Assembly: GCF_003628755.1 (NCBI RefSeq)
Contig: NZ_CP029256.1
Coordinates: 1,197,585 to 1,261,584, forward strand
Direction: 5' to 3'
From: Christensenella minuta
GTDB taxonomy: Bacteria; Bacillota; Clostridia; Christensenellales; Christensenellaceae
DNA length: 64,000 nt
The notes under the pieces are model-generated. The model worked only from the letters and a program-made list of their open reading frames with translations, was not told the origin of the DNA and did not search any database. The position numbers were made by a program, and so were the translations under genes. Positions 51,849 to 60,063 of the stretch are shown piece after piece. Position 1 is the first letter of the stretch. Each line of letters starts with the position of its first letter.

Positions 51849-54800
51849 TTATCTCTCATACGATTTCTCCTTTCTGCCGCCGACTACTTCGCCCTCATCA
51901 GGCTCTCCGCCGACAATCTCATTTTCCTTTTTATCCATATTGAGCAGGATATTCAGCTCATCAAGTCTGGCAGTTTTTGCCCTCAATTCGTCCTCCTTTG
52001 CAAACGGCTTTTCGATTTCCTGCTTCGCTGTTTCATACTGCTTCTCCGTATTTTCAAGGCTGTTTTTCGTATCAGCAAGTGCTTCCTCAAAGCGTTCTAT
52101 GCCGTTATCTATTCTCACGATATTACCATGAGCATCATCGCCAAGCGGTACATCTCTGCTTGTTTCGCCTTTTAATTTCACAACATAATTACGCTGCACC
52201 GTATCAAAATACAGTTCCATTTGAAAGCCACGGTACTCGCCAAGTGGTATCGCATCGGGACTGTTCATTGACTTGCAGGCATTGATGATTGCCTGACCTG
52301 CTTCGGCTTTTTCGGAATAAGAAACACCCGATACCATCATTCCAAGCGGCTGCTCATCTATCGGTTTCGGGTGTAATTTTGCTGTTTCAACATCTTTTGT
52401 AAGTCCCTCTACACGGGATTTCAAGTAAGCAATCTGTTGTGGGTAGAACTTGATGACCTTATCCTCCAGTCCGTATTTCTCTGATAAGAAATTGGATTTT
52501 AACATCTTCAGCTTCTGTACCTGAATGTCTAAGTCCATCTTTTCTTTGATATACGGATTGCCTGTTGCAAGCATTTTTATCTCCGCATAGGACAGTGCGG
52601 TTTCATCAATATCCTCTGCCGACCTGACCGGAGATTTGCTCGTCATAATCTGACTTGCGAACTTCTGCTTACCTTCCACAAGCTGATAGAGGTATGCATC
52701 AAAGGTCTGCTCTGTTACATAGCGGTAAATATCTACCTGCGGATTTTCATTGCCCTGACGGACAATTCTACCGGAACGCTGCTCCAAATCTGAAGGTCGC
52801 CACGGACAATCCACATCGTGAAGTGCGATAAGTTTATCCTGCACATTCGTTCCTGCTCCCATCTTCTGAGTAGAGCCAAGAAGCACCCTGACTTCTCCCT
52901 TGCGGGTCTTTTGGAACAGTTCTTTTTTCTTCATATCCGTATCAGCTTCGTGTATGAATTTCACTTCACTTTCAGGAATACCTCTCTCAATCAGCTTCTT
53001 CCTGATGTCGTTATAGACGGAAAATGTGCCGTCATTCTTCGGCGTGGAAAGGTCACAAAAGACAAGCTGTGCTGATTTTTTGTCGGCATTTTCTTTCCAT
53101 ATCCGATAGATGTTATCGACGCAGGCATTGATTTTACTGCCCTCAAAATCAGGCAGCATATCGTTTAGCATACGCTGGTCAAGAGCCAGTTTTCTTCCGT
53201 CATTCGTGATTTTCAGCATATTATCTACGCTTGAATCCACACCGCCGCCACGCACCTGCTCGGCTCTCTCTGCAAGGGAAGCAACCATTTCTTTCTGCAT
53301 TTCTGACGGCTTTACTGCAATGTTATGGTACTTTGCTTCCGGTACTGGCAGGTTCAACATATCCGCTGTCTTAATGTCCGCTATCTCCTTGAACATCGCC
53401 ATTAGTTCAGGCAAGTTATAGAATTTTGCGAACCTTGTCTTTGCTCTGTATCCTGTTCCTTCCGGTGTAAGTTCCACTGCCGTAATGGTTTCTCCGAAAG
53501 TGGAAGCCCAGGCATCAAAGTGCTGCAACCCATTTTTCACAAGCGTGCTGTACTGCAAATATCGCTGTATCGTATAGAGTTCCACCATACTGTTTGAGAT
53601 AGGTGTACCCGTTGCGAACACGGTTCCTCGCCCTCCTGTAATCTCGTCAAGGTAACGGCACTTCATAAAGAGGTCGGAAGATTTCTGTGCTTCCGTCTGT
53701 GCGATACCGCCCACATTACGCATTTTTGTATAAAGATAAAGGTTCTTGTAATAATGGCTTTCATCAACAAAAAGCCTGTCTACACCAAGTTCCTCAAAGG
53801 TTACAACATCATCTTTTTTCGTCTGGTCATTGAGTTTATCAAGTTTCTGCCTGATAGATTTCTTTGACTTTTCAAGCTGCTTTATGGAGAAGTTTTCCCC
53901 TCGGTTTCGCTTGAGTTCCGCAATTCCTCCGGTTATCTCCTCAAGCTGCTGTTCTAAGATTGCCCTCTGTCTTTCAATGGACATCGGGATTTTTTCAAAC
54001 TGTGAATGTCCGATAATAACAGCGTCATAATCTCCAGTTGCAATCCTGCCGCAGAACTTTTTACGGTTCTTGGTTTCAAAATCTTTCTTTGTTGCGACAA
54101 GGATATTCGCCGCCGGATAGAGCTGCAAATACTCAGCCGCCCATTGTTCGGTCAAGTGATTTGGTACAACAAACAGTGACTTGTTACAAAGCCCAAGCCT
54201 TTTCGACTCCTGTGCTGCCGCTACCATTTCAAAAGTTTTTCCTGCTCCGACTGCGTGTGCAAGAAGTGTATTTCCTCCGTAAAGGATATGGGCAACCGCA
54301 TTTTTCTGATGTTCCCTGAGTTCAATTTCAGGATTCATACCATTGAAGATGATATGACTTCCATCATACTCACGAGGTCTGACACTGTTGAATTTCTCAT
54401 TGTAGGATTTGCAAAGCCTTTCCCTGCGTTCAGGGTCAGACCATATCCAGTCCTGAAATTCCTGCTTAATCATTTCCTGCTTCGACTGAGCAATTGCTGT
54501 TTCCTTTTTATTCAGGACAGCCTTTTTCTTTCCCTCATCATCTTCGATATAGTCAAAGATACGCACATCTTTTAAGTTCAGCGTTTCCTCAATAATCTTA
54601 TAGGCATTGATGTGGGAAGTTCCGTAAGTGTTATATGCCCTTACATTTCCTTTGTCGTAAGATTTACCCTCAATATTCCACTCACTCGTAAATGGAGAGA
54701 AGTGAACTTTAATATTCCACTGTGCATAGCGTGGTGTTTCAAGCAAATGAAAGATAAACTCCTGCACATCGTCCGGTGGCAGCCAAGTTGCACCAAGTCG

Positions 54801-57800
54801 CACGGAAATTTCACTTGCAGTCAGGTCTTTCGGCTGCACCTTTTGAAGTGCTTCCACATTGACCTTATAATCTTCCGGATAGAGTTCTGCCGAGTTCTTT
54901 GCAATCCTCAGCTTTTCCCTGACATTACCCGAAAGGTATTCATCAGTCATCAGATACTTCGGTTCGTAAGAATTTCCATACTCATAAAGCGGGTTTAAGA
55001 AGATAACACCCTTTAAGTCCTCAAAGATTTCATTCTCCGATTTACCGGAAAGCTCCATCATATAGTCCATATCAATCGTGGCTTTTTCTCCAAGAGATAC
55101 CGCCAATGCTTCGCTTGCCGTATCAACAGAAGTAACCGGAGTATGCGGCTTAATTGTCCTCTTAGAAAACATATCAGCCTTACGCTCCAGTTCTCCGTCC
55201 TCTCCGATTATCTCCAATGCGGAAAGCAAAGAGAATGAACTGTCCTGCGAGAAAGCAGAAGTATTTGCACGGCTGTTAATGAGTCCGTACTTACCTGAAA
55301 AGGTATCATAAAGTCTGTTTAATCGCTCCTGCTCCGCTTTGATTTCGCTGTCAGGGTAATCTTCTGTCTGCAATTCAATCAGCGTTCTGACGGAATTTCT
55401 AATAGCAATCATACCCTTAATTCGGTTCTCTGCGGTTGCCGACACTTCCACCGGAGTCATACGGGAATTTTCACGATAATAGATTTTATCGTCTACCACC
55501 GTATAGGAAAAGTTTCTCACTGTCGGGTCTGCCGGAATAGAATTATCTTCCTCCTCCAGTTCTTCCTCAGTTTCATATTCCGTGATTTCTCCGTGAATGT
55601 TTGCTACTGCTTCATCAAGCTGTGCTGCAAGGTCTGCATTTTCATACGGCACACAAGTTGCTTCCATACCGAAACGCCCCGATACCATTTTCATTTCTCC
55701 AAGTATCATTTCGGGGTGCTGCACAAAATAAGAATTCATCTTAATTCCGTTCTCATCGGTATCAAGATGAACCCAATCCGGCTCAATATCTATCAGTCTG
55801 TCACGCTTTTGCAGGATAAGAATATCCGAAACGACTTCCGTTCCTGCATTACCCTTAAAGGTATTATTCGGCAATCGGATTGCTCCAAGAAGCTCTGCTC
55901 TCTGTGCAATATACTTTCGTACTGCTAAAGTTTCCTTATCCATTGTGCCTTTGCTCGTTACAAGAACCATCACACCGCCGGGTCTTAACTTATCAAGGGA
56001 TTTCGCAAAAAAGTAATCGTGTATCAGGAACTTATGCTTGTCGTATCTTTTATCTGATACCTTAAAATCTCCAAAAGGCACATTTCCTACCACTCCATCA
56101 AAGAAGCTGTCCGGCAGATTTGTTTCTTCAAATCCTTGTGCCGCAATGGTTGTTTTCTGATAAAGCTGCTGTGCAATCCCTGCGGAAATCGTATCAAGTT
56201 CCACACCGTAAATCTTACTGTCCTGCATTGTGTCCGGCAGCATACCGATGAAATTACCGATACCGCAGGACGGCTCTAACAAGTTGCCCTCCTTAAATCC
56301 CATCTGCTCCATTGCCTTATAAATGGCTGTGATAACTTCGGGCGGCGTGTAGAACGCAGTCAATGTGCTTTCTCTTGCCGAAGCATATTCCTCCGGTGTT
56401 AACACCGAAGAAAGTTCCAGATACTCCGTTGCCCACGCTGAATTATTTTCATCAAAAGCTTCTGAAAGCCCACCCCAACCAACATACTTTGATAAGATAA
56501 TCTGTTCTTCAGGAGTGGCAAATCTGTTTTCTTCCTGACATTTTTTAAGAAGCTGTATCGCCATAATATTTCTGCGGAAGCGTTCCTTTTTACCAACCGT
56601 TTCAACCTCATTTTCTCTAAGATTAAAGGTGTGACGGTCTGCCATAGGCACATCAGGGTGCAAGTCAAAGCCTTTGACTTTTTTCTTCTGCTCCCAAGCG
56701 GGAACTAACGGCTCAGGCTCTTTTTCATTTCTTTCTTCGGCAGGTTCTTCCTTTACAATCAAATGCTCATTCATCGGATTCTCTCGCACTTTTCTGTCAA
56801 ACTCTGTGCGTGAAAATTCCTTATTGAACAGTGGCATATCATAGTCATAGAGCATTACTCTCTCATCATCAACAGATAAGATTTCGTACTCAGAAGCACC
56901 GATATACACCTTATCGCCAAGATGATATTCATACTGCACATCTTGTAGCTGTTCTGCTTCTTCAGGTTCTTTTTCGGTTGGTTCGACCTCTTGCTCCGGT
57001 GGTGCATTAGAAAGTATCTCACGATTTCTTTTCGTTTCCTCGATTTTGGCTCTGTGTTCCTCTTGACTTTCAATCCACTGAGGATAGCGTTCTTTTTCCT
57101 TTGGATTTAAGTATCTGTCCATTCGGATAAGTTCCCCGATACGCTTCTCCACCTGCGACCACGAAAGTGTGATATGTGGATTTTCTTTACCGATGCCTTT
57201 CGTAATCGTAATACCTTTTCCATCGTGGCTCTCATCAATGCCTGCCCCGATTATGACGGGATAAGAACCGCCCCAACCATATTCATTTTTCAAGAAGTCG
57301 GCATTTTCTTTTGCAGAAAGACTTTTTTCAAACTGCTCATAAATACGCATTTTTCCCTCAGAAAATCCGCTTCCATTCGCAAGAATAGCGTCGATAATCT
57401 CCTGAGAAAAAGTAAAGGCAGAGGTTTTCTTTTCCTCTGCCCGACCGTCTAATATGAATGTCATCTGACCGTCCATTGACGGTAATGGTTTTATGCTGTC
57501 ACTTAATTCTCCCAGTAATCGCATAGCTTCAAAGTGTCGGGCAATAACAGCCCAATCATAAAAGCTCTGTGCGGTTCTGCTGTCGTATTTGCCCTCCCAC
57601 AAATGCAGGACGTTTTCAAAGGTCTTGTACCCTACTGTCCTGCCGTCCTCTAAAGTAAGCTCAGTATAATCATTATTGAAAATACTCTTTATATACTCTG
57701 TGCGGTCTTTGTTATCTGGATTGCGTTCATAATAATCTTTGATTTCTTCCAGACTTGCTGACAAATGTGGTGTCGTTCTGAGAATTTCATTGATTACTTC

Positions 57801-59036
57801 ATCACGTCTAAAGAACGGAAGGCTTTTATCCTCGTGCGTTCTGTCGTAATACTCTAAGCGAATATCACTTCCGCTTTCACGATTTCCTGTGCCGAATTGC
57901 GAAGGGAGTTCATCAGACGAACCCATTTCATCATATCCTCCGCTTTCATCTGTTCGGTCACTCCCTCTTTCTGTGCCATCTGGCTCAGAATTGTTTCCTC
58001 CATCTTGCTGGCTCTCTGTTCCACTTCCGCCAAGTGCTGTGTCAGTTCGCCCCTCGTCAGGAGATTGTAGTAAAGGACTCTGTGATGTTCCTTCAGAAAC
58101 TCTCTCCTCATCTGAGCGTATCTGCCCAACGTCACTTCTGGCTGCTGTGGAAGTTTCAGGTTCGGAAGGCTGTAATCGCCCACCATCGTGTAGGTCAGTT
58201 CGTTCATTGTCCAAACTCCTTTCGTCGTTATTTTCAACCTTATTGTATTCATTTCTGTCCTGACCGACAATTATACGATTTTGACGGTTGAGTGCAGTAA
58301 TTGTTTTAGATATTTCCGTCAATCCCATTTCTGCAATATCACTGGTAGCAAATCCAAGTGCATTGAGTGTTTCCTGCGTATTGAAGTTGGTAACATCTCT
58401 GAAATCATCAAGTTCAAAATAACCGTCCGTATCAACGCCGAGCCTTGACATCATCATATATGCCACACTGTTTGTCACGACATTTTTATAAATGAAAGCC
58501 ACAATATCCTCTTCCACTTCCTCAAAGGAACTGCCCTCGGTTGCATAGTAAAGGTCTTGCAGATAATCAGGGATATTATCCTCTGCCGCATTTCTTGCTG
58601 CTCCCATAATTGCTTCGGCAAGACTGCTCTTATTCTCAATCTCTCCGAAAGTGCTTTCCAATGTTTCAATCACATCAGCTTCGTATTCCTGACGCATATC
58701 CCAAATCGGGACTGTTCTTGAATATCTGCTTTCGTGAGTATCTGAAATATCAAAGTAATGTGTCAGTCTTTGCCGTGAACGGTTTTCATCAGCAAAAACA
58801 GCAATACCTCTTGCACCTCGGTTGACCCATCTGCCAAAAATTTTGTTCCACTGCTCTATCTCAAGAACCGCTGTTGCATCAGGTCGCTGTGCATATACAA
58901 GTAGCTGTTCGTCATAACGTAACTTATAATTTCGGCAAGCCGAAGCCAAGAATGCCTGCCAGTTCTGAGGATTTGACACAACCGTTTTGCAGGTGCGGTT
59001 GTAAAGCTCAGAAATAAGGTCATATTTTCGTGCCAT
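51849..59036 (-). CDS. Giant DNA methylase-helicase protein of conjugative elements
   Basis: A 2,395-residue protein. An ArdC-like N-terminus (NWQAFLASACRNYKLRYDEQ; IFGRWVNRGARGIAVF) is followed by a low-complexity Ser/Gly/Asp linker (about 290-385). The methyltransferase part has LLEPSCGIGNFIGML (near 924) and VVGNVPFGDFKVSD (near 984, NPPY-like). An SF2/SNF2 helicase follows: Walker A LLAHAVGAGKTFEM (near 1595), FVDESHYYKNLYLY (near 1759), motif VI RSGRIVRQGNENP (near 2092). A coiled coil (2150-2390) ends RKEKSYER. Such proteins are widespread on Tn1549-like elements; a role in protecting or unwinding the incoming strand is assumed, not shown. All motifs appear intact. Confidence 0.9.
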   Translation of the reverse strand: MARKYDLISELYNRTCKTVVSNPQNWQAFLASACRNYKLRYDEQLLVYAQRPDATAVLEIEQWNKIFGRWVNRGARGIAVFADENRSRQRLTHYFDISDTHESRYSRTVPIWDMRQEYEADVIETLESTFGEIENKSSLAEAIMGAARNAAEDNIPDYLQDLYYATEGSSFEEVEEDIVAFIYKNVVTNSVAYMMMSRLGVDTDGYFELDDFRDVTNFNTQETLNALGFATSDIAEMGLTEISKTITALNRQNRIIVGQDRNEYNKVENNDERSLDNERTDLHDGGRLQPSEPETSTAARSDVGQIRSDEERVSEGTSQSPLLQSPDEGRTDTALGGSGTESQQDGGNNSEPDGTERGSDRTDESGGYDEMGSSDELPSQFGTGNRESGSDIRLEYYDRTHEDKSLPFFRRDEVINEILRTTPHLSASLEEIKDYYERNPDNKDRTEYIKSIFNNDYTELTLEDGRTVGYKTFENVLHLWEGKYDSRTAQSFYDWAVIARHFEAMRLLGELSDSIKPLPSMDGQMTFILDGRAEEKKTSAFTFSQEIIDAILANGSGFSEGKMRIYEQFEKSLSAKENADFLKNEYGWGGSYPVIIGAGIDESHDGKGITITKGIGKENPHITLSWSQVEKRIGELIRMDRYLNPKEKERYPQWIESQEEHRAKIEETKRNREILSNAPPEQEVEPTEKEPEEAEQLQDVQYEYHLGDKVYIGASEYEILSVDDERVMLYDYDMPLFNKEFSRTEFDRKVRENPMNEHLIVKEEPAEERNEKEPEPLVPAWEQKKKVKGFDLHPDVPMADRHTFNLRENEVETVGKKERFRRNIMAIQLLKKCQEENRFATPEEQIILSKYVGWGGLSEAFDENNSAWATEYLELSSVLTPEEYASARESTLTAFYTPPEVITAIYKAMEQMGFKEGNLLEPSCGIGNFIGMLPDTMQDSKIYGVELDTISAGIAQQLYQKTTIAAQGFEETNLPDSFFDGVVGNVPFGDFKVSDKRYDKHKFLIHDYFFAKSLDKLRPGGVMVLVTSKGTMDKETLAVRKYIAQRAELLGAIRLPNNTFKGNAGTEVVSDILILQKRDRLIDIEPDWVHLDTDENGIKMNSYFVQHPEMILGEMKMVSGRFGMEATCVPYENADLAAQLDEAVANIHGEITEYETEEELEEEDNSIPADPTVRNFSYTVVDDKIYYRENSRMTPVEVSATAENRIKGMIAIRNSVRTLIELQTEDYPDSEIKAEQERLNRLYDTFSGKYGLINSRANTSAFSQDSSFSLLSALEIIGEDGELERKADMFSKRTIKPHTPVTSVDTASEALAVSLGEKATIDMDYMMELSGKSENEIFEDLKGVIFLNPLYEYGNSYEPKYLMTDEYLSGNVREKLRIAKNSAELYPEDYKVNVEALQKVQPKDLTASEISVRLGATWLPPDDVQEFIFHLLETPRYAQWNIKVHFSPFTSEWNIEGKSYDKGNVRAYNTYGTSHINAYKIIEETLNLKDVRIFDYIEDDEGKKKAVLNKKETAIAQSKQEMIKQEFQDWIWSDPERRERLCKSYNEKFNSVRPREYDGSHIIFNGMNPEIELREHQKNAVAHILYGGNTLLAHAVGAGKTFEMVAAAQESKRLGLCNKSLFVVPNHLTEQWAAEYLQLYPAANILVATKKDFETKNRKKFCGRIATGDYDAVIIGHSQFEKIPMSIERQRAILEQQLEEITGGIAELKRNRGENFSIKQLEKSKKSIRQKLDKLNDQTKKDDVVTFEELGVDRLFVDESHYYKNLYLYTKMRNVGGIAQTEAQKSSDLFMKCRYLDEITGGRGTVFATGTPISNSMVELYTIQRYLQYSTLVKNGLQHFDAWASTFGETITAVELTPEGTGYRAKTRFAKFYNLPELMAMFKEIADIKTADMLNLPVPEAKYHNIAVKPSEMQKEMVASLAERAEQVRGGGVDSSVDNMLKITNDGRKLALDQRMLNDMLPDFEGSKINACVDNIYRIWKENADKKSAQLVFCDLSTPKNDGTFSVYNDIRKKLIERGIPESEVKFIHEADTDMKKKELFQKTRKGEVRVLLGSTQKMGAGTNVQDKLIALHDVDCPWRPSDLEQRSGRIVRQGNENPQVDIYRYVTEQTFDAYLYQLVEGKQKFASQIMTSKSPVRSAEDIDETALSYAEIKMLATGNPYIKEKMDLDIQVQKLKMLKSNFLSEKYGLEDKVIKFYPQQIAYLKSRVEGLTKDVETAKLHPKPIDEQPLGMMVSGVSYSEKAEAGQAIINACKSMNSPDAIPLGEYRGFQMELYFDTVQRNYVVKLKGETSRDVPLGDDAHGNIVRIDNGIERFEEALADTKNSLENTEKQYETAKQEIEKPFAKEDELRAKTARLDELNILLNMDKKENEIVGGEPDEGEVVGGRKEKSYER

Positions 59037-59051
59037 TACTCTTGCACCTCC

Positions 59052-59351
59052 TTATCGCTGTTTTTCTCTGTTTCTGGTCTTGTTTTTTGACGGTTCGGAT
59101 TGATTGACAGGTTCAACTTTACTTCCACTAAGCTCCATTTTTTCAGCAAACTCGCATATATGATAGCAGCAATTCCCGACGTACAAATGGTAGTCATCAA
59201 TATACTTGCACACTCTGTCTGCTGTGTGTCCATCACGAAAAGTAATCCTGATTTTTCCACCATCGGGAATATAGAATTTCAAATTGTAATGACTGTCTAT
59301 AAATCGAATTTGCTTTTTCTGCGGCTCTGCTCTATTCTCCTGTTGCTTCAT
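59052..59351 (-). CDS. Hypothetical protein, methylase-helicase operon
   Basis: A 99-residue basic protein (IRFIDSHYNLKFYIPDGGKI; RITFRDGHTADRVCKYIDDY; HLYVGNCCYHICEFAEKMEL) with a Lys/Asn/Ser tail. It looks like a small beta-rich domain. It begins inside the end of the next upstream gene and finishes 16 nt before the giant gene. An overlapping frame at 59036-59263 is the weaker alternative. Conserved context in similar elements, no known role. Confidence 0.65.
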   Translation of the reverse strand: MKQQENRAEPQKKQIRFIDSHYNLKFYIPDGGKIRITFRDGHTADRVCKYIDDYHLYVGNCCYHICEFAEKMELSGSKVEPVNQSEPSKNKTRNREKQR

Positions 59352-59592
59352 TTTCCTTACCTCTCATTTTTGTTGCTTCATCAGAACCGCCGCCCAAATA
59401 CGAAAAGAGTTTACCGGACTTTGTATTCTTCTGAAGCTCCATAATCACACCCATATCAGGAATCGTGATATTCGGGATTTTCAGGATTGCTTCCATATCA
59501 AGCTGCTGCAACTTTTTCTCCGTATCACAACCGGAGTCAAAGAGTTTATTCAGCACCTTGACCTTATTCTGAAAAGTTGCTTTGCCTTTCAC
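59332..59592 (-). CDS. Hypothetical protein, helical
   Basis: An 86-residue protein (KVKVLNKLFDSGCDTEKKLQ; LDMEAILKIPNITIPDMGVI; MELQKNTKSGKLFSYLGGGS). Mostly helical with a flexible tail. The central segment recalls small element proteins annotated DUF4315-like, but I am not sure. Overlaps the next gene by 20 nt. AGGAGG lies upstream of the ATG. Confidence 0.65.
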   Translation of the reverse strand: MKGKATFQNKVKVLNKLFDSGCDTEKKLQQLDMEAILKIPNITIPDMGVIMELQKNTKSGKLFSYLGGGSDEATKMRGKENEATGE

Positions 59593-59604
59593 GAAAATAC
59601 CTCC

Positions 59605-59901
59605 TTAGCTAATGTTGATTACAATAGAAATACTGCCGCTCTGTTCTTCTTTCTGCGGATTACGTGAATACTCAGGAAAAAGGGACTGTACTCTCTGCCT
59701 TGCCCTGCGTATGGTTTCAAAACAAGGAAGTCCGTATGCTCGGTAATTAAATACAATATCCTCAAGCGGAAGATTTCCGGCTGGTATATATCCGTACCGA
59801 TTGTAATAATGCAGAATGAGAAGCATATCATCATACCTCGACATCGGGCATTCCTTTAAGATTTCAAGCACTCGGCTCTCCACCGTTTTCTGTTGTTTCA
59901 T
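59605..59901 (-). CDS. Hypothetical protein, possibly winged-helix
   Basis: A 98-residue protein (ESRVLEILKECPMSRYDDML; LPLEDIVFNYRAYGLPCFET; IRRARQRVQSLFPEYSRNPQ). The pattern of helices suggests a small winged-helix or phage-regulator-like fold. It is the first gene after the surface protein unit and follows its terminator, so it starts a new transcription unit or is read through. Function unknown. Confidence 0.7.
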   Translation of the reverse strand: MKQQKTVESRVLEILKECPMSRYDDMLLILHYYNRYGYIPAGNLPLEDIVFNYRAYGLPCFETIRRARQRVQSLFPEYSRNPQKEEQSGSISIVINIS

Positions 59902-59922
59902 AATGTTCCTCCAAAAATTAAA

Positions 59923-59949
59923 GGGACAGAGTTTTTTACGCTCTGCCCC
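59923..59949 (-). terminator. Terminator of the surface-protein unit
   Basis: GGGACAGAG and CTCTGCCCC form a 9-bp stem (one G-U), followed leftward by TTTAATTTTT. It separates the surface-protein and small membrane-protein genes from the next genes. Confidence 0.8.
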
Positions 59950-59973
59950 GACTGGTTAATGTTCGCTTGTTAC

Positions 59974-60063
59974 TTACTTCTTACGGTTTTTAACCTGAAG
60001 AAAGATAAAGCCGCCGACAATAACGGCGACTAATGCGATAGCGATAATTGTCTTTGCTTCCAT
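59974..60063 (-). CDS. 29-residue membrane peptide after the surface protein
   Basis: MEAKTIIAIALVAVIVGGF, then IFLQVKNRKK: one membrane helix and a basic tail. Its ATG overlaps the stop of the surface-protein gene (TAATG) and an AGGAGGG site lies 9 nt upstream, so it is certainly translatable. It may help anchoring or sorting of the surface protein. No known family is assigned. Confidence 0.65.
   Translation of the reverse strand: MEAKTIIAIALVAVIVGGFIFLQVKNRKK

Noticed and set aside
57854-58270. A 138-codon frame within the low-complexity linker of the giant protein
   Set aside because: It is a second frame on the same strand through the linker of the intact 2,395-codon gene, with no coupling or ribosome binding site.
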